A stretch of 64,000 bases of DNA from Klebsiella sp. BIGb0407 (GTDB lineage Bacteria > Pseudomonadota > Gammaproteobacteria > Enterobacterales > Enterobacteriaceae), in contig NZ_JANUEQ010000012.1 in the NCBI RefSeq assembly GCF_024807845.1, forward strand, positions 45,448-109,447, in the 5' to 3' direction. The notes below the pieces were generated by a model. That model worked only from the letters and a program-made list of their open reading frames with translations, had not been told where the DNA came from and searched no databases. Both the position numbers and the translations under genes were made by a program. The stretch's first letter is position 1; each line of letters begins with the position of its first letter. Below are positions 7,811-15,745 of this stretch, one piece after another.

Positions 7811-9907
7811 ATGGAATTAAATATTACTTCAAAGTCCAATCCATTTGGTGATACAACAGCAGAAAATGATAGAAAAATGCTGAGTAATGCATTTATTGAG
7901 ACTGCTGATTTTAGAACGTTAATTGAAACAGATGATCGAACAGTCGTTGTCGGCAGACGCGGAACTGGTAAAAGTGCTTTATTCATTCAGCTTAATGAGC
8001 ATTGGAAGAAAGACAAGAAAATATTAATCCTTAGATTTTCACCAGATGACACGCAAATCATTGGTTTCAGATCTATGTTGAAACCATTCACAGGATCGTT
8101 TAATTTAGCCAGAGCAGCAACAAGATTATTATGGCGATATGCTATGTTAATGGAGATAGCTTCATATATTTCTTCGCACTATAAATTATCATCTCAAATT
8201 ACAACGGAAACTTTATTAAATGAACACCTAAAGAAATGGAATTCTATTCAAGGTGATATATTAAGGAAGTGTAGGCTTGTAGCAAAGGAGTATTTGGATG
8301 AAAAAAAACCAGAAGAATCAATCGGTGATCTTCCATTCAATTTAAATATATCTGATATAGAAAATAAAATAGTTTCTCTTCTTGAAAGGTCAGACAGGAA
8401 AGTTGTCATATTGATGGATAAACTTGATGAGGCATATGAACCTGATAATATAGGAATAGGGATTATTGCTGGTCTTGCATATGCTTCTATTGAATTAAAT
8501 CAAAAAGCAAAAAACATACGGCCGATTATTTTCCTAAGAGATAATATATTTAGGTCGTTATCAAAGGAAGATCCTGATTACTCTAGAAATATAGAGGGCC
8601 AGGTCATAAGGCTACATTGGGATTGGGCACAACTTCTGATGTTATCAGCAAAAAGGATGAAAGTTGCATTCGGTCTAGATATTGAGAAAGATCAACGAGT
8701 TTGGGATAGATGTACTGCTGATGATCTTAAAGGAAGAAATGGCTTTAAGCGATGTTTGCAATTTACGCTTTACCGCCCTAGAGATTTACTGTCATTATTA
8801 AATGAAGCTTTTTTCTCTGCATTCAGAGAAAACAGAGAAACAATTATCAGTTCCGACCTTGAATACGCCGCTAAGTCTATTTCTATGGCGAGGCTTGAAG
8901 ATCTATGGAAAGAATATCAAAAGATATTCCCTTCAATACAAGTTATAACAAGCGCATTTCGTAGCATTGAACCAGAGTTAACAGTTTATACATGCTTAAA
9001 AAAAATAGAATCATCTTTCGAAATAATTGAAGAAAATGAAGACCCAAAAGTAACATCTGAAATCCAGCTATTGAAATCAAGTGGAATCCTGCAAAGTTTG
9101 TATAGCGTAGGTTTTGTTGGCATACGCGATAAAAACACCTCATCATATTCATTCTGTCACGATGGTAGAACGCCAGATAAAGGCTTCGAAAGTAATGAAA
9201 AACTATTAATTCATCCATGTTACTGGCTTGGACTCAATCTAAATCGTAATGCGCTTGCTCCAGAGGAGGCCGAAGAAATAAATGACGAATATGATATCAA
9301 TGTTGTTTCAGAAAACTCAACTATTAGGAATAAAACAATAGGCCAAATAACTACTCATTTAGATCAGATTCCGACAGGAAATGAAGGAGCAAGCGAATTT
9401 GAGCAATGGTGCGTAGATGCTCTTAGAATAGTTTTTGCATCTCACCTTACAGATATAAAACCTCATCCGAATGGTAACGCGGTTCAGAGAAGAGATATTA
9501 TTGGTACCAATGGTGGAAAGTCTGACTTTTGGAAAAGGGTTTTAACTGATTATAAAACAAGACAAGTTGTTTTTGATGCTAAAAACTTTGAAGAATTAGG
9601 CCCATCTGAATACAGACAATTACAATCATATTTAACAGGACCATATGGGAAATTAGGTTTTATAATTAATAGAGAGGAGAGTGAATTATTGAAATCAGGA
9701 AGAGATTTAGATTGGACAAAGGAAATGTACCAATCTCATAATTCGTTAATAATAAAGCTACCAGCAAAATATATTTCAAAGCTTTTACAGAAATTAAGAA
9801 ACCCCGAGAAACATGACGCTATAGATAGCCAAATGGGAAAGCTTTTAACGCTATATGAGACATCATATATGGCAATTAAAAGTACTCAAAGGAAAAGAAG
9901 AAAATAG
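7811..9907 (+). CDS. P-loop ATPase fused to a PD-(D/E)XK-type nuclease domain
   Basis: The 698-residue protein starts at ATG 7811 with AAGG seven bases upstream; a TTG two codons earlier is less likely. Its N-terminal half is a P-loop NTPase with Walker A GRRGTGKSA (residues 48-56) and a Walker B-like strand KVVILMDKLDEAYEPD. This resembles the Sll1717/KAP-like ATPases. The C-terminal part (about 515-630) has the order E (ASEFEQWC), D562 (RRDIIGTN) and D589-A-K591 (VVFDAKNF), the layout of a restriction-endonuclease-like PD-(D/E)XK fold. Such ATPase-nuclease fusions are typical of phage-defence genes; that role is inferred. It has its own terminator downstream and AT-rich codon use. It sits between a toxin-antitoxin pair and the cre-like gene. 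Confidence 0.8.
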   Translation: MELNITSKSNPFGDTTAENDRKMLSNAFIETADFRTLIETDDRTVVVGRRGTGKSALFIQLNEHWKKDKKILILRFSPDDTQIIGFRSMLKPFTGSFNLARAATRLLWRYAMLMEIASYISSHYKLSSQITTETLLNEHLKKWNSIQGDILRKCRLVAKEYLDEKKPEESIGDLPFNLNISDIENKIVSLLERSDRKVVILMDKLDEAYEPDNIGIGIIAGLAYASIELNQKAKNIRPIIFLRDNIFRSLSKEDPDYSRNIEGQVIRLHWDWAQLLMLSAKRMKVAFGLDIEKDQRVWDRCTADDLKGRNGFKRCLQFTLYRPRDLLSLLNEAFFSAFRENRETIISSDLEYAAKSISMARLEDLWKEYQKIFPSIQVITSAFRSIEPELTVYTCLKKIESSFEIIEENEDPKVTSEIQLLKSSGILQSLYSVGFVGIRDKNTSSYSFCHDGRTPDKGFESNEKLLIHPCYWLGLNLNRNALAPEEAEEINDEYDINVVSENSTIRNKTIGQITTHLDQIPTGNEGASEFEQWCVDALRIVFASHLTDIKPHPNGNAVQRRDIIGTNGGKSDFWKRVLTDYKTRQVVFDAKNFEELGPSEYRQLQSYLTGPYGKLGFIINREESELLKSGRDLDWTKEMYQSHNSLIIKLPAKYISKLLQKLRNPEKHDAIDSQMGKLLTLYETSYMAIKSTQRKRRK

Positions 9908-9919
9908 CATCAACTACCA

Positions 9920-9957
9920 TAAACTAAAAGATTCATAAAGCGTCTTTTAGTTTGTTT
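9920..9957 (+). terminator. rho-independent terminator of the ATPase-nuclease gene
   Basis: The stem AAACTAAAAGA / TCTTTTAGTTT (11 perfect pairs, 11-base loop) is followed by GTTTTT. It begins 13 bases after the stop codon. Confidence 0.85.
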
Positions 9958-10224
9958 TTCTACAAAAAAATGATAATAAATCAGTTGGTTAGTTTTACAC
10001 GCAGCCGATTTGGTCACTGGCTATGTCTTAAGTAAAAGATCCTGCTTATTACTTACTTTCGTTGCAAAGGTGGATTATCATCATTATATTTATTCCTTCC
10101 AGACGAGCTGTTTCACATAAATACTTTCCATGTTTCATGCGTAGAATATGTATCAATTTTGTTTCTTATCAGATGTGGATACTCATATAAAAATGGGTAA
10201 CTTAGAATATTTCTAGATCCAGTG

Positions 10225-11262
10225 TCAGGTCTCGTTGCGACTAATATGTTGTTCCATAAAATCAACCATAGCTCCCTCGTGAGCATCAATATGGCGTATA
10301 TAACGCATAACTGTTTCCGGTTTTTTCCAGGTACCTTCCTGCATGATCTGAGCTATGCTGTATTTATTCATTGCCATATCAACTGCCGCGCCAACACGTG
10401 TACTGTGCCCCGACCACATTCTATAGCGGTTTTTGTTTGATGGAACTTCTTTTCCAGGACCGGCTTCGATCCACGCTCGGACAAAAATATCTTCCAGTGC
10501 CCGGGTAGATAATGGCTTATCAGTTAAGATCATAACTCGATTTGTTCGATGTATCGGCCCGAAGATAAACGCATCAGGCTCATTAATTAGCCCGGAAACT
10601 TCTAGCCATTCTGTTAGTCGCTGGGATGAAAGCGTACCCAGGGCCTTGATAAGACCTCCGGTCATCACAATGGTTTTCGTCCATGCGACATCCAGTAAAA
10701 TACGTCCGTCAGCAGTGCGGTTTATTTCACGAACGCGCAAACGACCTATCTCACTGATACGTAATAAAGTCGCATAAGCCACATGCAGAAAAGCAAGATC
10801 ACGCGTCTGCTGTAAGCGCTCCGATTTTGACCAGCATGTATCGAGTGCGAGAAGATCACCAATACGAAAGGGTATTGCCTGGCCTGCGCGTTCACCACTG
10901 ATGACAGCGGTACGATTAATTCTTTTTACTGCCCGAAAAACGAGGGGAGAAACGTTGGGCGATGTAATCCCTGCGTTACGGTGTAACATTGAAATCAGGG
11001 AGGCATGAGTACTGATGGTTGATGAAGCCCGACCGGAAACCTGTAACCATAATAAATAGTCACGCAAATCAGCCGGTGACATAGGTAAAAAACGGCGCCC
11101 ATTTTTTTCCGCCCAGGCCCCACAGATCCGCATCACGCTGAGGAGCTGATTCCAGGTGTTTTCAGAGAAGGCCTCTTTATCCTGGACAAATTCTCGCAGA
11201 CGATCGGCGATATCACTTTCACTGGTGACAGTAAGAAATGTTGATGATGATAATTTATCCAT
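10225..11262 (-). CDS. cre: Cre-like tyrosine recombinase
   Basis: The 345-residue protein aligns along its length with phage P1 Cre (343 residues). Shared stretches include AFSENTWNQLLSV, ADLRDYLLWLQ, ISTHASLISMLHR, GERAGQAIPF, TLLRISEIGRLRV, LSTRALEDIF and SGHSTRVGAA. All catalytic residues are present: R168, K196, H286, R289, W312 and Y321. In P1, Cre resolves plasmid dimers at loxP, and that is the likely job here. A 34-bp lox-like site lies about 170 bases upstream of its start, supporting a true Cre-lox pair. The gene appears intact. The comparison with Cre is from memory, so the degree of identity is not measured. Confidence 0.93.
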   Translation of the reverse strand: MDKLSSSTFLTVTSESDIADRLREFVQDKEAFSENTWNQLLSVMRICGAWAEKNGRRFLPMSPADLRDYLLWLQVSGRASSTISTHASLISMLHRNAGITSPNVSPLVFRAVKRINRTAVISGERAGQAIPFRIGDLLALDTCWSKSERLQQTRDLAFLHVAYATLLRISEIGRLRVREINRTADGRILLDVAWTKTIVMTGGLIKALGTLSSQRLTEWLEVSGLINEPDAFIFGPIHRTNRVMILTDKPLSTRALEDIFVRAWIEAGPGKEVPSNKNRYRMWSGHSTRVGAAVDMAMNKYSIAQIMQEGTWKKPETVMRYIRHIDAHEGAMVDFMEQHISRNET

Positions 11263-11295
11263 GCCGTATACTTTTCAACCTTGTATTGGGTTGGT

Positions 11296-11356
11296 GTTGC
11301 TACGTGAATTCTGCAGTACAACTGCCCTGTTTTTTTCTCAGAATTCACGTAGCGAC
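11296..11356. promoter_or_regulatory. 18-bp inverted repeat upstream of cre
   Basis: Two arms, 11296-11313 (GTTGCTACGTGAATTCTG) and 11339-11356, are inverted copies with 17 of 18 bases matching, separated by 25 bases. It lies 34 bases upstream of the cre-like start codon, so it may be an operator or a second recombinase-bound site. No poly-T run follows it as in a terminator. Confidence 0.6.
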
Positions 11357-11429
11357 GCCTGATTTCTGTACAGATGATGTACCCGCTGCGCCGACTGATC
11401 ATCAGCATAGCAGGATCCTGCGCTGGATC

Positions 11430-11463
11430 CTATCTTCATATAATAGGAGTTATATGAAGTTAG
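11430..11463. other. lox-like recombination site
   Basis: The site has exactly the loxP architecture of 13-bp arm, 8-bp spacer and 13-bp arm. The left arm is CTATCTTCATATA (11430-11442), the spacer ATAGGAGT (11443-11450) and the right arm TATATGAAGTTAG (11451-11463). The right arm agrees with the P1 loxP arm TATACGAAGTTAT at 11 of 13 positions, and the left with ATAACTTCGTATA at 10 of 13. The asymmetric spacer would give the site direction. In P1, loxP also lies upstream of cre. Confidence 0.85.
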
Positions 11464-11836
11464 GCGTGAATGATTAACAGCAAAGGGCATCGTTGAGGCT
11501 GTTCATGTGTAAGAATGCCAGAGGAAAAAGCCTCAGTGATTAGATAGTGTCACAGATAATACCGTGACATTTCACTCTGATAGAATCATAATTAAAAAAC
11601 GAGATAGTTTAAATCATAAAGCAAGTATGTACTCTATCAGGAATTAGTTTTCCGAGTATTTCCGGGGAGTTATTGTTTGTTATTTAAACTATTTTTATTG
11701 ATACTTACATACTGTTTAATAAATAGATAATTAACATTTCGTTTGATTGGCAGAGAACAGTGTTGAGGCTAATTATCTTTTTCTGTGGGGAGTGATAACC
11801 ACTATGATAACTTCTTATTCAGAAAGGAGACTAAAC

Positions 11837-11956
11837 ATGAATATGAACTCACTTGTTTTGATAATCATAGCCATTATATCGTTAGGAATATCTTTATATT
11901 CCATAGTTAGCTACATTATTGAGCAGCGAGGAAAGAAATTCAAATCACATCATTAA
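11837..11956 (+). CDS. 39-residue single-helix membrane peptide
   Basis: ATG 11837 is preceded by AGAAAGGAG. The peptide begins MNMNSLVLIIIAIISLGISL and ends with a basic tail (EQRGKKFKSHH). About residues 5-28 form one transmembrane helix. A longer in-frame start at 11747 lacks a ribosome site. The size and layout resemble small inner-membrane proteins or type I toxins, but no antitoxin RNA was identified, so no function is assigned. Confidence 0.55.
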   Translation: MNMNSLVLIIIAIISLGISLYSIVSYIIEQRGKKFKSHH

Positions 11957-12265
11957 TTCATTTGATTATTAAAAAATAATAACGTGCTAGCTTTAAAACA
12001 CAAGATATTAAGCAAATCATATAGTCAAATTAATGCGTAGCCAATCACTAGTTTAGATGTAAATAACATAAAAATATATATTTGGGATGTAATCACGTGT
12101 CAATATAATAAACCCCTATATAAAAATTAAAAAAGAAATAATATTGACCAATTACATAGTGAGTGTTATTCCGAAACTTTCATTATAAATTGGCTTGTAA
12201 TTATCAAAGAGAATTAGATTTTAAATAAGGGTAAGTGTGTATACTGGTATGAATATTACTTTTTC
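11957..12265. other. AT-rich intergenic region
   Basis: No coding frame with a ribosome site is visible in these 310 bases. They probably hold the promoter of the DUF1294 gene. Confidence 0.5.
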
Positions 12266-12595
12266 ATGTCGCATTTTTTTGCACTGGCTGTTGTAGGTAG
12301 TCTCTCGCAGCACTACTCACTAATAACTTGGTTGCTTTTAGTTAATATATTAACCTTCCTCGTTTACGGCATGGACAAATACGCAGCTAAAAATAATTTT
12401 CGTAGGGTCTCTGAGTCTACTCTGTTGTTTTTCGGCTTTGCTGGAGGCTGGCCTGCTGCGCTATGTGGACAGGAGATATTTAGACATAAAACGAAAAAAC
12501 AACCATTTAGAGAGTACTTTGTTATTAGTATAACATTAAATATTGGTGTTCTTGGTATAGTCGGTGCGTTATATTGGCGATATATATATGGTTAG
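12266..12595 (+). CDS. DUF1294 family membrane protein
   Basis: This 109-residue protein carries the DUF1294 signature: YGMDKYAAKNNFRRVSESTL, then GGWPAALCGQEIFRHKTKKQPF. Hydrophobic segments at about residues 20-35, 50-66 and 87-105 make it an inner-membrane protein. The function of the family is unknown. The ribosome site is weak. The gene stands alone, with AT-rich DNA on both sides. Confidence 0.85.
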   Translation: MSHFFALAVVGSLSQHYSLITWLLLVNILTFLVYGMDKYAAKNNFRRVSESTLLFFGFAGGWPAALCGQEIFRHKTKKQPFREYFVISITLNIGVLGIVGALYWRYIYG

Positions 12596-13071
12596 TTATA
12601 ATTATATCCTTGCATAAGGACCGAGATAGAATTGAACTGTCATCAGATACTTTCAAAGTAAAGACTCTGGCAAAAGCACCAGAATATTCAAGTAGGAGTG
12701 ATTATTCCTTTGCTTCCACGCGATGAAAATATCAAAGTGTATAGTAGTACCCTGACAGGATATAACCATGCCGCCATGAATTACTATATCCCAATGTTAG
12801 TAATCTACATGAGGCAATCCCAATGTAGAAGGGGTGCCTGGCTATAACCATTGTCTTCTCGATTTCTGATATTAAAGTCTCGCATATTCTCGATCGCATT
12901 GATCTGTTTGGAAACTATCAGGAGATTTATAATAAACGACTAAGGGTCAGAATTTACCTGTAGAGAACTTAATCAGTGAGCCGATGAAATGTCGTGAAGC
13001 TGTGGCTTATTTACGTATTCATGAGATAGCTCGATGTTATAAAAACAGTTGGTGATTATAATTAATCCTTA
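12596..13071. other. degenerate region without a gene
   Basis: No open frame of useful length is supported here. The region leads into the 5'-truncated TbpB-like remnant, so it may contain the scar of the deletion that removed that gene's front part. Confidence 0.5.
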
Positions 13072-13421
13072 AAGTTATCACGCCAGGTTTTAGGGATGCC
13101 ACTCTGGCGGCAAATGTACCGACGCAGGGAACAGCCACCTATATCGGTAGCAGTATGCGCGAAAGCACCCGGAGTGATGCCACCTTCAACGTTGATTTTG
13201 GGGCGAAAACCATTATTGGAAACATCTCCGCAAGAGATGATTACGGCAGTGCAGTTGCGATGCAAGGCAAGATCAGTAATGGCGGTTTTAGCGGTGATGC
13301 ACAGTCTGGTGGCCAGAACGGCACTTTCATCGGCCATTTCAATGGTCCGGCAGCCGAAGAGTTGGGCGGAATTGCCCAGTTTAACGATCCAACTAAAAAT
13401 ACGTCGTTTGGTGCAGTCTGA
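13072..13421 (+). pseudogene. C-terminal remnant of a TbpB-like, Slam-dependent surface protein
   Basis: The frame is open from 13072 to the stop at 13421 and has no start codon with a ribosome site. It reads GTATYIGSSMRESTRSDATF, then VDFGAKTIIGNIS, and later FNGPAAEELGGIAQF. These are the usual features of the C-terminal eight-stranded barrel of TbpB-like or hemophilin-like proteins. Such proteins bind host metal or haem sources and are moved to the surface by Slam. The slam gene follows directly, which fits the known substrate-Slam pairing. The N-terminal signal and ligand-binding part are missing, so the gene is dead. Confidence 0.75.
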
Positions 13422-13475
13422 CAATAATCTTTACGGCCAGCTAGTCTGGCCTGTTTTTCTTTGATGGTATCACTT

Positions 13476-14890
13476 ATGAAATTTCGGGTTTTAGCTATAC
13501 TGGGACTACTGTGCCCGGTCAGAGCAATTTTTGCTGCACCATCTGAAACCAATTACCTCCCGGCAGCGAGTCAGTTAGACCGATTAGCACCTACAAACTT
13601 CGCCAACGACAGTCATTCTGCAAACCGGATTAATAATGCCGATCTCTTGTCGCAACCTGAATTAGCTAAGGTGATGCTGGATCAGGCCGTTCGGGAGGGT
13701 CAATGGCCTGTCGTTCGCGCAATTTTGCCGGTTTACTCCGTTTCTTTACAACCCGATATGATGCTGATTCACTTTGCGCGAGGAGGCTTGGCACGCAGCG
13801 AAGGCCACTATGATCAGGCTATTAAGCACTATCGTGCCATCTTAAGCGCACATCCTGATTTTAATGCTGTGCGCCTGGAAATGGCACGTGCAATGTATGA
13901 AAATCGTCAGACTGATGCTGCGGAGTATCAGTTCCGCAGGGTATTAAGCAGCAATCCACCAGAGAATATTCAGCAGAGCATTACGAAATATCTGGAGCTT
14001 ATTCAACAGGGTAGTCCACTTAGGGGAATGTTTAGCATTAGCTATCTCAACGATAGTAATGTAAATAATGCTTCTTCAGATGATACTGTACACGTATTGG
14101 CGATCATTTATTTATCCGTAATAAAGACAGTCTTCCGCAACGCGGCGAGGGTGCACAGTTCAGTGGCGCGTTGCAAAAAGATATGACGCTGTATAATCAT
14201 CACGGCTTGCGTTTTATTGGCACGATTTATAGCAAAAGCTACTGGAATAATCATCGCTTTGATGACATAACCGGGCGTGTTTACGTCGGCTATCATTGGC
14301 GTGATTTTCGTACATTATTTTCCGTTTTACCATTTTATGAGCAGCGCTGGTATGGCACCGAAAGCTATTCATCCGGACCCGGTATACGTGCAGAATACAG
14401 TTATCTCCTTTCTCCCCGCTGGCAGATAAGCCAGGCGCCGGAATATCAGAAACTCGGTTACGACAACAGCGATTATGTTTTTTTGCGCGGTCATAATAGG
14501 CTTTCATCTACCACGCTTTCCCACACCTTTAATTCGCGAGTGTCTCTGTTGGGCGGAGTAGATTTACTGGAGCAGCAGACGCTAACCCAAGGTGAAAGTA
14601 ACCATCGAATCGGCTTACGTACCGGACTGCAGGTTGATCTCCCGTTGAAAATATCGTTCTCGGGGATGGGAGTATTTTCCCGCCGTTTTTACGAAGGTAA
14701 TAACGATATTTTCTTATCGCGCCGCCGTGATAATGAGCAGTATTACAGCTTAGCCGTCTGGCACCGTGATTTCGATATGCTTGGTCTCATGCCCAAGTTA
14801 AATTTTACCTATAAACGGGTAAACAGTAACATCGACTTTTACGACTATCATCAGAGAAATATCAGCCTTTCACTGGATAAGAACTTCTGA
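13476..14890 (+). pseudogene. Slam-type outer-membrane translocator, frameshifted
   Basis: Translation from ATG 13476 gives a signal peptide (MKFRVLAILGLLCPVRAIFA) and a TPR-containing periplasmic part (HYDQAIKHYRAILSAHP, VRLEMARAMYENRQTDAAEYQF). The start of the barrel follows (GMFSISYLNDSNVNNASSDD). Near 14088-14094 the frame changes. The +2 frame continues as RIGDHLFIRNKDSLPQRGEG, then FSGALQKDMTLYNHHGLRF, and runs through a beta-barrel to a C-terminal Phe at 14890. A single lost base explains this. Slam proteins (TPR plus DUF560 barrel) export surface lipoproteins. A sequencing error is possible, but the upstream substrate gene is also broken, which favours real decay. Confidence 0.85.
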
Positions 14891-15149
14891 TTTCACGGTG
14901 TCATTTACGGTTAGTGGCTAATTTGGAATGTGGGATGTCCTCATGTGGTTTATGAAAACATTACTAACATCGGAGTGTGTTAATCAACGGGAGCACATCA
15001 GCTCACGGATATGCAATGACCTGATTCGCCGTATTTAAAAATTTCCATGAATTTCCATGCTGGCTCGCTTCACTTCATATGACTGTAGCTAACAACCATG
15101 TACCCATATATAAGGGTAGAGGGGGATTGGTGAAATCTGTCAAAATGGA

Positions 15150-15395
15150 GCTAGCTCTATACATCTATTATGGACTACGGGAAATTGCTGAAAATACGGA
15201 GCAGCGCATTCATGTTTTTCTGCGCCGTGAAGGCTTGTTGGTTAGCAGTAAGAAAATATATCGTATTTACTGCCTCGAAGGGCTCAACCCATGTGACCGC
15301 CAGACACCTGAAAGGCTGGCTTTCGCCCGTATTCATCACTAAATAGCCAGACTCCGGCAGAATTTGTCCGAAGTAACCAAAAAGGTCCGAATTTC
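15150..15395 (+). mobile_element. IS3-family orfB remnant
   Basis: Translated fragments LREIAENTEQRIHVFLRREG and KKIYRIYCLEGLNP match the helix-turn-helix part of the IS3-family orfB found intact-like at 35.9-36.5 kb. TPAEFVRSNQK near 15352-15385 matches the C-terminus of the same protein. The catalytic core between them is deleted. Confidence 0.75.
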
Positions 15396-15745
15396 GGATT
15401 TAGCCTGGTACGGATACTGAGAGGAGATCAAGATTGGCAAATTATTTATAGTGTTTACTTTTAAACATCGGATATGTTTCTCGACCGGAAAAAATTTACA
15501 TAATTCAGGGCATTTGATTAGCTATCTAAAAGATCTGTCTTATGTGTCCTTATCTACTTTTACAGCACAGTAATGTGCTTCTTGTTCTAAGGTGCAGTAA
15601 ATGCGAGTTCTTCGTTTCGTAGCAACGGCTTCTTTTTTAAGGGTACATTCATTGTCTCGACCCGTTGAACTCACATTTGCCTGTTAGAACTTTTAATGCG
15701 ATAGAGCTTGTTCAGGAACCTTCCCGTTATTCAGCCACAATCCAA
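15396..15745. other. intergenic region after the IS remnant
   Basis: I see no gene in these 350 bases. The convergent autotransporter gene ends at 15746 with no clear poly-T terminator next to it. Confidence 0.5.

Noticed and set aside
15079..15342. Small plus-strand frame as an independent gene
   Set aside because: Its centre is recognisable IS3 orfB helix-turn-helix sequence, so it is treated as a mobile-element remnant.
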